A stretch of DNA of 64,000 nt from Limnohabitans sp. WS1 (GTDB taxonomy: Bacteria > Pseudomonadota > Gammaproteobacteria > Burkholderiales > Burkholderiaceae_C), in contig NZ_NERU01000012.1 in assembly GCF_003063265.1 (NCBI RefSeq), positions 62,001 through 126,000 of the forward strand, read 5' to 3'. Position 1 is the first letter of the stretch; each line of letters begins with the position of its first letter. The notes beneath the pieces were generated by a model. It searched no databases, was not told the DNA's origin, and saw only the letters and a program-made list of their open reading frames with translations. Positions 28,202 to 37,292 of the stretch are shown one piece after another. Both the position numbers and the translations under genes were made by a program.

Positions 28202-29469
28202 GGACATTGCCCATGCCCTCCACCTTGCTGCGCAATGCCTATGCCTTGTACGCCCTTCAGCTGGCCAACTACATCATTCCACTGCTGACATTGCCTTTTT
28301 TGGTTCGGTCTTTGGGCGCTGAAGCCTTTGGCTGGTTGGCCTGGAGTGCCGCTGTTAATTTTTATTTTGTTTTGCTGGTGGATGCGGGCATGAACACACA
28401 TGCCGCGAAAGAGCTTGCCAAACTGGACCCTCAAAACAAAGCAGAAAACAGACACGCTGCAGGTGCCGTGGTGGTGCATGTCACGGCCCTGAAATGGCTT
28501 TTGCTTTTTGCAAGCGCCTTGGTGATGCTGACCTGCACCGCCCTGATCACCTCCTGGCATGCCCAATGGCCCTTGTTCGCCTGGTGCTTCATGACGGTGG
28601 TCGGATCGGCGGTGTTTCCCACATGGTTGTTTCAGGGCTTGCAAATCATGCACAACACCTTGTTTTTTGGTTTGGCTGGACGTGTGTTGGCGACTTGCGG
28701 CATTTTTCTGTTGGTGGATGGGCCCCAAGACCTGTTGTGGGCCGCCGCACTCCAAAGCAGTGCCACCTTTTTGTCAGGCCTCATGGCCTTGCCCACCATT
28801 TTGGCCCTTCCCTGCTTGGCATGGTCCAGGCCCCATTGGGCAGGCATCTGTGATGTCGCCCGAAAAAGTCGCCACTTGGCCATCACCGATTACACATTGA
28901 CGGCGCTGGCCAACAGCACCGTTTTTTTGATGGGTATGGTGTTTTCAAAAGAAGTGGTGGGCATGTATGCCGCCATAGAAAAAACAATACGCGCCGCAGC
29001 CAGCATGTTTTCTCCATTGATTCAAGCCGCGCAACCGCGCTGGGTTCAAGCTTGGCATCGACAAGGGCAAATCTTTCAGCCACAACGACTGCACAGCTGG
29101 ACTGTTGTATTTCTATTGTTGGCCTTGGTAGGCGCGGTCACTGCACATGCTTTTGCTGAATGGGGTTTGGCCCTTTTGTTCAATGAGGCAACCGCCTCGC
29201 ACGCTGATTGGGCCAAAATTTTGTCATTTTGGTTGCCCTTCAACGTTGCCAATGCCATGCTGAGCGCGTGGTGGTGGGTGGCCTCAGGCAGAGAAAAACA
29301 GCTAGCCAAAAGGGTGTTGCCCGGCGCAGTGCTGCAAGCGACTGTTTTTGCATGGGCACTCCACACAACCCACACCGAATTGGCCTTGTGGGCCTGGGTC
29401 ACTTGTGAAGCATTCATGACTTTGTTGCTCACGCATCGCAGTGGTCTGGTGTCCAAACATCACGGCTAA
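28198..29469 (+). CDS. Repeat-unit flippase (Wzx-like)
   Basis: A 423-residue polytopic membrane protein with about 12 hydrophobic helices and the polysaccharide-flippase N-terminus (LLRNAYALYALQLANYIIPLLTLPFLVRSLGAEAFGWLAW). It carries the lipid-linked repeat unit across the inner membrane. The start overlaps the wzz-like stop (ATGA); a second ATG five codons on is an alternative. In the cluster it is followed directly by the polymerase gene, the usual Wzx/Wzy pair. Confidence 0.9.
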   Translation: MRTLPMPSTLLRNAYALYALQLANYIIPLLTLPFLVRSLGAEAFGWLAWSAAVNFYFVLLVDAGMNTHAAKELAKLDPQNKAENRHAAGAVVVHVTALKWLLLFASALVMLTCTALITSWHAQWPLFAWCFMTVVGSAVFPTWLFQGLQIMHNTLFFGLAGRVLATCGIFLLVDGPQDLLWAAALQSSATFLSGLMALPTILALPCLAWSRPHWAGICDVARKSRHLAITDYTLTALANSTVFLMGMVFSKEVVGMYAAIEKTIRAAASMFSPLIQAAQPRWVQAWHRQGQIFQPQRLHSWTVVFLLLALVGAVTAHAFAEWGLALLFNEATASHADWAKILSFWLPFNVANAMLSAWWWVASGREKQLAKRVLPGAVLQATVFAWALHTTHTELALWAWVTCEAFMTLLLTHRSGLVSKHHG

Positions 29470-29472
29470 GTC

Positions 29473-30801
29473 ATGACTTCGGCTGACCGCATGCCTGCAC
29501 GCCAAGCCAGGCTTGGCCCTGTGATGAATCACCCAGGCTTGACCTCACCCGTTCAAGACATGAACTGGCACAGCTGGACGGCCAATGATGGTGTTCAGGC
29601 CTTGGCATTGCTTGCACTGTTGAGTTATTGCGTGACAGCCGCCATCACCGGTCCATTCAGGTGGGCGGTTGGACTCGTGGGGCTGACACCCATCATTTAC
29701 TTTCCACAGATCTTGATGCTCGGCTCCACATTGGCCGTGGTCGTCTGGGAATCCCGCCAAGGATTGCAACCGCTTCGCGCCATGACGCTGTTGGTCATTT
29801 CATATTCTATTTTGGTGGGTTTGTTTCATACACCGGTTTACCAAGTTCTTTTTGGCATTTACACCTTGCTGCCATTTTGGTTTGGTTTGTCATGCTCTGA
29901 AATCATTTTCAGACACTGGCATCTTGTTTTCAAAACGTCTGTTTGGCTTTGGCTTGTGGTCGTCACTGGCGTTATTTTGAACTACTGGATCGCTTATCCA
30001 TGGGAAGGTTTCGGTTACTCGGTGGGTGACCTCGACGTCGTCAGCTCCCGTGAATGGGAAAACATTGGCGGTGGCAAACGATTGGCTGGATTTTCAAGGG
30101 CTTCATTTGATGCCGCCTTACAGACCTTGCTGTTGGGCGTCATTGTGGTCATGGGCACACGCTGGGTGTGGCTGCGCCTTTTAATTTGGAGCATCACATT
30201 TTTAACCATTTACATGACCACGAGCAAAGGCGTTTACAACATGTTTGCAATATTGTCGCCCGTGGTCATATTGGGTCAAAAAATACCTTCCTCTGCCATT
30301 CGATGGTGGCCTTTGGCGCTGGGTTTGGTGGCTCTGCTGTTGCCAATGACACCCTTGTTCATGGATGTGAATTTTTACATCCGAGATCAAGAGTTGGCGA
30401 ATTTGACATTTTCATTTTGGGACCGCTTGAATGACATGTGGCCCAACGCTTGGAAGCTGTTGGAAAACCAAGGCAGTTCACTTTGGGGACGGGGATTAGG
30501 CGGTATTGGTACTCCTCAAACTTATTTCGAATTCAATCGATTCAATGCAGCAGACAATATATTTGTTTATTGGTTTGTTATTTTTGGATGGGTGGCGCTG
30601 CCTGGTTTTTTACTGTTGCTGTTGAGATCACTCCGACTTAATCCCTGGCGAGACCCAGTTGAAGCTGCTGCTTACTGTCTATTGCTGGCGACTTTGATTT
30701 ATGGGATCACGGCCAATGTGGTTGAGAGTGGTTTTTTTGCCATTGCTGCCGGCATGGCAGTTCGCTACTTATTTCATGAAACGGAGGAACTCAAAATATA
30801 A
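29473..30801 (+). CDS. Polysaccharide polymerase (Wzy-like, O-antigen ligase family fold)
   Basis: A 442-residue protein with about 10-12 membrane helices and one larger periplasmic loop, the layout of Wzy polymerases and O-antigen ligases, which polymerise lipid-linked repeat units in the periplasm. Sequence conservation in this family is low; the call rests on topology, the LAGFSRASFDAAL and TTSKGVYNMFAI-like segments, and its place after the flippase. The first ~25 residues are polar, so a start at a later Met (for example MNHPGLT, codon 18) is possible. Base composition is more A/T-rich than in housekeeping genes nearby. Confidence 0.82.
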   Translation: MTSADRMPARQARLGPVMNHPGLTSPVQDMNWHSWTANDGVQALALLALLSYCVTAAITGPFRWAVGLVGLTPIIYFPQILMLGSTLAVVVWESRQGLQPLRAMTLLVISYSILVGLFHTPVYQVLFGIYTLLPFWFGLSCSEIIFRHWHLVFKTSVWLWLVVVTGVILNYWIAYPWEGFGYSVGDLDVVSSREWENIGGGKRLAGFSRASFDAALQTLLLGVIVVMGTRWVWLRLLIWSITFLTIYMTTSKGVYNMFAILSPVVILGQKIPSSAIRWWPLALGLVALLLPMTPLFMDVNFYIRDQELANLTFSFWDRLNDMWPNAWKLLENQGSSLWGRGLGGIGTPQTYFEFNRFNAADNIFVYWFVIFGWVALPGFLLLLLRSLRLNPWRDPVEAAAYCLLLATLIYGITANVVESGFFAIAAGMAVRYLFHETEELKI

Positions 30802-30833
30802 AAATAAATTCATCCAAAAAATCAGGGACCTTT

Positions 30834-31364
30834 ATGAAAAATAAATTAAAAAACTGTTTTCTTTTAATATCTTCAACCATTTTTTTCTCCATCACAAGTC
30901 AAGCCATTGCATCAGAAACATATTGCCCCTCCTTTTTGAGCGTGCAAGGTGCACCCGAGCCGACCCATCGGGGTGAATTCACCTTTTCACCTCATACCCA
31001 TCACTGGAGTCGCAGTCCGGAACACAAAAATGTGGTGCTGTTTGCAGTTGATCAACCATTACCCGGGGATCGCTTTTGCGGTGTGAGTTTTTTCAGCAAC
31101 TCATTTGGACAGCCCACTGTCTACCTTTACGGTGGCCGTCAATTCAACAACGTCTTTGGCGTACCAGCCCTTTTTGTCAAACTGACGGCAGGCTTGATGT
31201 ACGGCTATGTGGCACCTTACGAAGACAAAGTTCCATTGAACCGAAATGGTTTCTCACCCGCCGTGATCCCTGCACTGGGCTACAAATTGAATGAGCACGA
31301 TTCGGTTCAAATGAAAGTGCTGGGCACTGCTGGTCTGATGTTTTCTTACGGTAGACGCTTTTAA
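30834..31364 (+). CDS. Small exported protein, probable outer-membrane beta-barrel
   Basis: A 176-residue protein with a signal peptide (about 1-26, KNCFLLISSTIFFSITSQAIA, cut before SETYC). The mature part is rich in aromatic and alternating polar/hydrophobic strands (TVYLYGGRQFNN, ALFVKLTAGLMYGYVAPY, VQMKVLGTAGLMFSYGRRF) and ends in Phe, the usual C-terminal signature of outer-membrane beta-barrels. I do not recognise the family. The first 60 bases are very A/T-rich. It is the last gene of the polysaccharide cluster and shares a short AT-rich upstream word with the regulator gene at 22899. A role in polysaccharide modification or surface attachment is only a guess. Confidence 0.68.
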   Translation: MKNKLKNCFLLISSTIFFSITSQAIASETYCPSFLSVQGAPEPTHRGEFTFSPHTHHWSRSPEHKNVVLFAVDQPLPGDRFCGVSFFSNSFGQPTVYLYGGRQFNNVFGVPALFVKLTAGLMYGYVAPYEDKVPLNRNGFSPAVIPALGYKLNEHDSVQMKVLGTAGLMFSYGRRF

Positions 31365-31480
31365 AACCACAAGCCCCCAAAAGTTGGCACCTGGCCAAGC
31401 CAGACCCCGAAGAACTTGCCACAGGCGCAAGGTCGAACTCATGAGAAAATGCCCGGTTTACCGAACCGGAGCATTTCCCC

Positions 31481-32585
31481 ATGGACGCAGAACGCATCAA
31501 CCAGATTGGCACCACCCTCAGCGACCTGAGCGCCCGGACCCAAGAGTTACGGGGGTATCTTTGACTACGATGCCAAATCTGAACGGCTGAGAACCGTCAA
31601 CGCATCACTCGAAGATCCCGCGGTCTGGAATGACCCCAAAAAAGCCCAAGAGCTGGGCAAAGAGAAAAAAGCCCTGGACGGTGTGGTGGTCACCATCACC
31701 AACCTGACCAGCGAGTTGTCTGACAACCTTGAGCTCTTTGAGATGAGCAAGGAAGAAGGCGACGACGATGGCTTGATGACCATCGAGGCGGAAACCGCCA
31801 AGTTGACCCAACTTGTCGAAGACCTCGAATTTCGCCGCATGTTCCGGCACGAGGCCGATCCGCTCAACTGCTTTGTCGACATCCAGGCGGGCGCGGGTGG
31901 TACAGAGGCCTGCGACTGGGCCAGCATGTTGCTGCGCCAGTACCTCAAATACGCCGAACGCAAGGGCTTCAAGGCCACCGTGGAAGACGAAACCCCGGGC
32001 GACACCGCAGGCATCAAGGGCGCAACCATCAAGATCGAAGGCGAATACGCCTTTGGCCTGCTGCGCACCGAAACCGGCGTGCACCGCTTGGTCCGCAAGA
32101 GCCCCTTCGACTCGTCGGGTGGCCGCCACACGTCTTTCGCCTCGCTGTTTGTGTACCCCGAGATCGACGACTCGATCGAGATCAACATCAACCCGTCGGA
32201 TGTGCGCACCGACACCTTCCGTGCCAGCGGCGCGGGCGGTCAGCACATCAACAAGACCGACTCGGCCGTGCGATTGACGCACATCCCCACGGGCATTGTG
32301 GTGCAGTGCCAAGACGGCCGCAGCCAGCACAGCAACCGCGATGTGGCTTGGCAACGTCTGCGTTCACGCTTGTATGACTTTGAAATGCGCAAACGCATGG
32401 AAGAGCAGCAAAAGCTGGAAGACACCAAGACCGATGTGGGCTGGGGTCACCAGATCCGCAGCTACGTGCTCGACAACAGCCGCATCAAGGATTTGCGCAC
32501 CAACGTCGAAATTTCGGCCACCCAAAAAGTGCTTGATGGCGACCTCGATGCGTTCATCGAAGCCTCACTGAAACAAGGCCTCTGA
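31481..32585 (+). CDS. prfB: Peptide chain release factor 2 (programmed frameshift)
   Basis: Recognises UGA and UAA stop codons and releases the finished peptide. The 367-residue product is read from 31481 through codon 27 (CTT, 31559-31561). At the in-frame TGA (31562-31564) the ribosome shifts +1 and continues with GAC from 31563. The protein then shows the tripeptide anticodon SPF ([18 protein letters not shown]) and the catalytic GGQ ([17 protein letters not shown]). Length equals that of E. coli RF2. No lysS follows, unlike the common prfB-lysS order; pepN does instead. Confidence 0.97.
31550..31565 (+). other. RF2 +1 programmed frameshift site
   Basis: The Shine-Dalgarno-like CGGGGG at 31550-31555 lies three bases before the slippery CTT-TGA-C (31559-31565). 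This is the conserved autoregulatory device: low RF2 gives slow termination at TGA and more frameshifting into the full-length frame. The SD word is CGGGGG rather than the commoner AGGGGG. Confidence 0.95.
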
Positions 32586-32618
32586 GCTGCTCAGACCTCA
32601 AACAAAACGGAGTTAGTG

Positions 32619-35324
32619 ATGCGTGAAGGACAACCCACCGCGATCCAGCGCGAGGCGTACACCGCCCCAGCTTTTTGGATCGATACCGTCGATCTGACCT
32701 TTGATCTGGACCCGACCAAAACCCGCGTGCTGAACAAAATGCGCCTGCGCCGCAATCCGGATGTGGCTGCACAAGCACTGCGTCTGGACGGCGAAGACCT
32801 GAATTTGGCCCGCGTGTTGGTCAATGGCGGTGGCACCTCATTCAAGATGGACGGCCATCAGTTGGTACTGGAAAACCTGCCCGAAGGTACGGACGCCTTC
32901 GATCTGGAAATCTTCACCACCTGCAACCCCGAGAAGAACACCCAGCTGATGGGCTTGTACGTCAGCCAGGGCACCTTCTTCACGCAATGCGAGGCCGAGG
33001 GCTTTCGCCGCATCACCTACTTCCTGGACCGCCCGGACGTGATGGCCAGCTACACCGTCATGCTGCGTGCCGACAAGGCCAAGTACCCGGTGCTGCTGAG
33101 TAACGGCAACCTGGTCGAGCAAGGTGCGCTGGACGACGGTCGCCACTTTGCCAAGTGGGTTGACCCGCACAAAAAACCTTGCTACCTGTTCGCCCTGGTG
33201 GCCGGTCAACTGGTCGCTCGCGAGCAACGCATCATCAGCCGCAGTGGCACCGAGCATCTGCTGCAGGTGTTCGTGCGCCCCGGCGACCTGGACAAAACCG
33301 AACACGCGATGAACTCGCTCATGGCCAGCGTGGCTTGGGACGAAGCACGCTTTGGCTTGCCGCTCGATCTGGAACGCTTCATGATTGTTGCCACCAGCGA
33401 CTTCAACATGGGCGCGATGGAAAACAAGGGTCTGAACATCTTCAACACCAAGTTCGTGTTGGCCAACCCAAACACCGCCACCGACATGGATTTCGGCAAC
33501 ATCGAAAGCGTTGTTGGCCACGAGTACTTCCACAACTGGACGGGCAACCGCATCACCTGCCGCGACTGGTTCCAGCTCTCGCTCAAAGAAGGCCTCACTG
33601 TCTTCCGCGACCAAGAGTTCAGCCAAGACATGGCGGGCGAGGCCAGTGCCCGCGCCGTCAAACGCATCGAAGACGTGCGGGTCTTGCGCACCGTGCAGTT
33701 TGCCGAAGACGCCGGCCCCATGGCCCACCCCGTGCGCCCCGACAGCTATGTCGAGATCAACAACTTCTACACCGTCACCATCTACGAAAAAGGTTCTGAA
33801 GTCGTTCGCATGATGCAGACCCTGGTGGCCACGCCCAACGACCTGCAAGGCCGCGATGGTTTTGCCAAGGGCATGAAGCTTTACTTTGAGCGCCACGATG
33901 GCCAAGCCGTGACCTGCGACGACTTTGCGCAAGCCATTGCCGACGCCAACCCCGGCTCGGCCCTGACGCAAAACCTGAGCACCTTCAAGCGCTGGTACAG
34001 CCAGGCGGGCACCCCGCGTCTGCAAGCGCGTGGTGTCTACAACGCGGCCGAGCGCAGCTACACCCTCACACTTGCTCAAAGCTGCCCCGCCACGCCCGAC
34101 CAAGCCAGCAAACAGCCCTTCGTGATCCCGGTCACGCTGGGCCTGCTTTCAAGCGATGGCCAAGCCCTGTCCTTGCAACAAGCTGGCAGCGCCGACGTCT
34201 TGCCCCAGCAAACCCTGGTGCTGACCGAAGCCAGCGCCAGCTACACCTTTGTCAACATCGACAGCGAACCCGTGCCCTCGCTGCTGCGCGGTTTCAGCGC
34301 CCCGGTGGTGCTCCAAGATGGCCTGAGCACGGCCGACCTGCTTTGCCTGCTGGCTCACGACAGCGACCCCTTCAACCAATGGGAAGCCGGTCAACGCCTG
34401 ATGCTGCAAAGCGCTGTGCAAGCGCTGACGCAGGCCGAGGCTTCAGGCCCCGTCCTTTCGGATGAGCTGGTCGCTGCGCTGCGCAACGTGCTGCGCCACC
34501 CTGGTTTGGATGCCGCCTTCAAAGACCTGGCCCTCACGCTGCCGTCCGAGAACTACATCGCGGACCAACTGAGCGTGGTGGACCCACAACGCGTGCACGC
34601 CCTGCGCGAAGCCATGCGACTGCAACTGGCCACCGCCTTGCAAACCGACTGGCAATGGGCTTGGGACACTCACAAGCACAACGGTGCCTACTCGCCTGAC
34701 GCCCAATCCAGCGGCCGCCGCGCCCTGTCGGGTCTGGCCATGGGCATGCTGTGCATCGCCGCCGTTCAGTCGGGCGACGACGTGACGCCCGGCCGCGTGT
34801 ACCAGCAATTCAAGGACGCGGGCAACATGACCGACCGCTTCAACGCGCTGTCGGCCCTGGTGATCAGCGGCCATCCACTGGCACAAGACGCATTGGCCTT
34901 GTTCCACAAAATGTTCCAGCACGAAGCCTTGGTCATCGACAAATGGTTTGCCCTCCAAGCCGGTGCACCTGACCGCGCGGGCGACGTGCTGCCGCGTGTG
35001 CGCCAGCTCATGCAACATGCCGACTTCAGCCTGCGCAACCCCAACCGCGCCCGCAGCCTGATCTTCAGCTACTGCAGCGCCAACCCGGCGGCCTTTCACC
35101 GTGCCGACGCCGCAGGCTATGTGTATTGGAGCGAGCAAGTGCTGGCCTTGGATGCCATCAACCCGCAAGTGGCCGCCCGCCTGGCCCGCGCCATGGACCG
35201 CTGGAGCCGCATGACCGAGCCCTACCGCAGCGCGGCCAAAGTGGCCATCGAACGCGTGGCTGCCAAAGCCGACCTCAGCAACGATGTGCGCGAAGTCATC
35301 AGCCGGGCGCTGAGCAGCACCTGA
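32619..35324 (+). CDS. pepN: Aminopeptidase N (M1 family)
   Basis: A 901-residue zinc aminopeptidase that removes N-terminal residues from peptides in the cytoplasm. The substrate-binding GAMENKGLNIF lies near residues 265-275, and VVGHEYFHNWTGNRITCRDWFQLSLKEG near 297-324 supplies the HEXXH-X18-E zinc site. The C-terminal domain architecture and length match the E. coli-type PepN. GGAG lies 6 bases before the ATG at 32619; the preceding GTG is in frame and less likely. It lies 33 bases after prfB and 15 before fbp on the same strand, so it may be part of one transcript. Confidence 0.96.
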   Translation: MREGQPTAIQREAYTAPAFWIDTVDLTFDLDPTKTRVLNKMRLRRNPDVAAQALRLDGEDLNLARVLVNGGGTSFKMDGHQLVLENLPEGTDAFDLEIFTTCNPEKNTQLMGLYVSQGTFFTQCEAEGFRRITYFLDRPDVMASYTVMLRADKAKYPVLLSNGNLVEQGALDDGRHFAKWVDPHKKPCYLFALVAGQLVAREQRIISRSGTEHLLQVFVRPGDLDKTEHAMNSLMASVAWDEARFGLPLDLERFMIVATSDFNMGAMENKGLNIFNTKFVLANPNTATDMDFGNIESVVGHEYFHNWTGNRITCRDWFQLSLKEGLTVFRDQEFSQDMAGEASARAVKRIEDVRVLRTVQFAEDAGPMAHPVRPDSYVEINNFYTVTIYEKGSEVVRMMQTLVATPNDLQGRDGFAKGMKLYFERHDGQAVTCDDFAQAIADANPGSALTQNLSTFKRWYSQAGTPRLQARGVYNAAERSYTLTLAQSCPATPDQASKQPFVIPVTLGLLSSDGQALSLQQAGSADVLPQQTLVLTEASASYTFVNIDSEPVPSLLRGFSAPVVLQDGLSTADLLCLLAHDSDPFNQWEAGQRLMLQSAVQALTQAEASGPVLSDELVAALRNVLRHPGLDAAFKDLALTLPSENYIADQLSVVDPQRVHALREAMRLQLATALQTDWQWAWDTHKHNGAYSPDAQSSGRRALSGLAMGMLCIAAVQSGDDVTPGRVYQQFKDAGNMTDRFNALSALVISGHPLAQDALALFHKMFQHEALVIDKWFALQAGAPDRAGDVLPRVRQLMQHADFSLRNPNRARSLIFSYCSANPAAFHRADAAGYVYWSEQVLALDAINPQVAARLARAMDRWSRMTEPYRSAAKVAIERVAAKADLSNDVREVISRALSST

Positions 35325-35339
35325 ACCCAAGGACCGAAC

Positions 35340-36347
35340 ATGAGCCCCAAAATCTCCCTCTCCCGCTACCTGGTCGAACAGCAACGCGACAAAGGCCACA
35401 TTCCGGCTGACCTGCGCCTACTGCTCGAAGTGGTGGCCCGTGCCTGCAAAAGCATCAGCCACGCCGTCAACAAAGGTGCGCTGGGCGGTGTGCTCGGCAG
35501 CGCCGACAGCGAAAACGTCCAAGGCGAAGTCCAGAAAAAACTCGACATCATCGCCAACGAAGTGCTGCTCGAAGCCAACGAATGGGGCGGACACCTCGCC
35601 GCCATGGCCTCTGAAGAAATGGACAGCATCTACCTGGTGCCCAACCGTTACCCACAGGGCGAATATCTCTTGCTGTTTGATCCCCTCGATGGCTCGTCCA
35701 ACATCGACGTCAACGTCAGCATCGGCACTATTTTCAGCGTCCTCAAAAAGCCCGAAGGCAGCCAGGGCGTGACCGAGCAGGACTTCTTGCAGCCCGGCCA
35801 GCAGCAAGTGGCCGCAGGCTATTGCGTCTATGGCCCACAAACCACACTGGTGCTCACCGTGGGTGACGGTGTGGCCATGTTCACCCTGGACCGCGAGCAA
35901 GGCTCCTTTGTGCTCACACAAGAAAACCTGCGAGTGCCTGCCGACACCAAAGAGTTCGCCATCAACATGAGCAATATGCGCCACTGGGACGAGCCCGTGC
36001 GCCGCTACATCGACGAATGCCTGCAAGGCAAGGAAGGCCCACGCGGCAAGGACTTCAACATGCGCTGGATCGCCAGCATGGTGGCCGATGTGCACCGCAT
36101 CCTGACCCGTGGCGGCGTGTTCATGTACCCCTGGGACAAGCGCGAACCGCACAAACCCGGCAAGCTGCGCCTGATGTACGAAGCCAACCCCATGAGCTGG
36201 CTGATCGAACAAGCCGGTGGCGCCGCCACCAACGGCCAACAGCGCATTCTCGACCTGCAGCCAACCCAATTGCACGAACGCGTGAGCGTGGTGTTGGGCT
36301 CCAAAAACGAAGTTGAACGCCTGACCAGCTACCACGCGCAGGTATAA
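35340..36347 (+). CDS. fbp: Fructose-1,6-bisphosphatase, class I
   Basis: Hydrolyses fructose 1,6-bisphosphate to fructose 6-phosphate in gluconeogenesis. The 335-residue protein has the metal-binding segments [11 protein letters not shown] and [25 protein letters not shown] near residues 88-130, and [20 protein letters not shown] near residue 275 with the substrate/catalytic site lysine. The length and motifs match class I enzymes. It ends 13 bases before tRNA-Thr, so the tRNA may be processed from the same transcript or have its own promoter in the gene end. Confidence 0.96.
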   Translation: MSPKISLSRYLVEQQRDKGHIPADLRLLLEVVARACKSISHAVNKGALGGVLGSADSENVQGEVQKKLDIIANEVLLEANEWGGHLAAMASEEMDSIYLVPNRYPQGEYLLLFDPLDGSSNIDVNVSIGTIFSVLKKPEGSQGVTEQDFLQPGQQQVAAGYCVYGPQTTLVLTVGDGVAMFTLDREQGSFVLTQENLRVPADTKEFAINMSNMRHWDEPVRRYIDECLQGKEGPRGKDFNMRWIASMVADVHRILTRGGVFMYPWDKREPHKPGKLRLMYEANPMSWLIEQAGGAATNGQQRILDLQPTQLHERVSVVLGSKNEVERLTSYHAQV

Positions 36348-36360
36348 TTTTTGAAGGTCA

Positions 36361-36436
36361 GCCGGTGTAGCTCAGTCGGTAGAGCAGCTCATTCGTAATG
36401 AGAAGGTCGGGTGTTCGATTCATCTCTCCGGCACCA
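36361..36436 (+). tRNA. tRNA-Thr (anticodon CGT)
   Basis: A 76-nt cloverleaf with encoded CCA. The acceptor GCCGGTG pairs with CTCCGGC apart from one T-T mismatch at the sixth pair. The D-arm reads GCTCAGTCGGTAGAGC, the anticodon arm is CTCATTCGTAATGAG with CGT in the loop, and the T-arm is GGGTGTTCGATTCATCT with canonical TTCGA. The T-stem contains G-T pairs. It reads ACG codons. A strong terminator follows and an accessory-looking region starts right behind it. Confidence 0.93.
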
Positions 36437-36445
36437 GTCAACATG

Positions 36446-36481
36446 AGGGTCAGCAGATCAAGGTCTGCTGACCCTTTTTTT
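36446..36481 (+). terminator. Terminator after tRNA-Thr
   Basis: A perfect 12-bp stem (AGGGTCAGCAGA / TCTGCTGACCCT) with a 6-base loop and seven T residues, 10 bases after the tRNA. It ends the tRNA transcript and possibly the upstream prfB-pepN-fbp transcript. Confidence 0.93.
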
Positions 36482-36507
36482 GTACCCAACCCTCGGTCAA
36501 CGAGGCT

Positions 36508-36828
36508 TTACGCTTTGGTCAAGCCATGAGCGACAGCTTCGCGCAATGCAGCATTGATGCGGGTTTGCCAGCCTTGCCCTGTAGCCTTGAAGGCTTCGAG
36601 CACATCGGCGTCTATCCGCATGTTCAGCGTGGGACGCTTCACTGCAGCGGCTGGCCGGCCGCGCCCCCGCTTGAGCGTAGCTTGTTGCCAATAGGCGGCC
36701 ACTGCTGCCGCATCATTGGGGTCATAGGGACCATCGGCCGCACCATGTGCAATCGGTGCATCCTGCAAAGCCTCTCGCTTGACGCGATCCCAATCCGTCC
36801 CGGTGGGTTTAATCCGTGTTTTGGGCAT
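36508..36828 (-). CDS. brnA: BrnA-like antitoxin
   Basis: A 106-residue antitoxin of the BrnA family. The C-terminus RPTLNMRIDADVLEAFKATGQGWQTRINAALREAV (about 67-100) is the ribbon-helix-helix DNA-binding part that also dimerises. The N-terminal part wraps the toxin. The start at 36828 follows AAAGGA and lies inside the 3' end of the toxin gene (20-base overlap), which is typical of brnTA operons. BrnA with BrnT usually represses its own promoter. The pair sits directly behind a tRNA gene. Confidence 0.9.
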   Translation of the reverse strand: MPKTRIKPTGTDWDRVKREALQDAPIAHGAADGPYDPNDAAAVAAYWQQATLKRGRGRPAAAVKRPTLNMRIDADVLEAFKATGQGWQTRINAALREAVAHGLTKA

Positions 36829-37087
36829 AAAGCGTCCTTTCTTGTTTGGATGCGCGCCGCAGCGATATGGCTCGCACCACGTCTGGATCACGCAGCACAT
36901 AGACAAGCACCAAGACCACGCCAGCCACTTCCACCATGGCCACATCCATCCAACGAGCCTCATCAGCTCGAATGCTCTCAATCGTCAGTTTGTTGACCGC
37001 ATTAAAAACCAGCGGCGCGTCTGACAACGAAAGTCCGTGCTTCAGGATGTTGGCCGCGTCCTTGCGGGGATCAAACGTGAATTGCAT
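36809..37087 (-). CDS. brnT: BrnT-like toxin (ribonuclease)
   Basis: A 92-residue RelE-fold toxin of the BrnT family, which cleaves RNA and is neutralised by BrnA. It begins MQFTFDPRKDAANILKHGLSLSDAPLVF, with the FDPxKxxxNxxKHG signature, and continues with VLVLVYVLRDPDVVRAISLRRASKQER, containing the conserved RxISxRxAxxxE segment. It precedes and overlaps the antitoxin gene. The AT-rich stretch 37088-37130 upstream should carry the operon promoter and operator. Confidence 0.92.
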   Translation of the reverse strand: MQFTFDPRKDAANILKHGLSLSDAPLVFNAVNKLTIESIRADEARWMDVAMVEVAGVVLVLVYVLRDPDVVRAISLRRASKQERTLYAQNTD

Positions 37088-37292
37088 GAATAGATTTATT
37101 GTATGGGCATCAATTAAATATTACAAGCGCGAGGCACTTTGCACCCGCACCCAAGACGCATGCACGACGCCATGTGTTGATGCACAGCTCACCAGGCTCT
37201 TGGCGCGAGCCTGACGGCCCCCATCATGTGACAGACGCACGGCGCACCAAGCCAGCGCATTAGACTGCTCAAAAATAGAACCTCACGCCGCC

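Noticed and set aside
36361..36436. tRNA-Thr as a possible pseudogene because of a T-T mismatch in the acceptor stem
   Set aside because: All other stems pair, the TTCGA loop and encoded CCA are intact and a strong terminator follows, so it is most likely functional.
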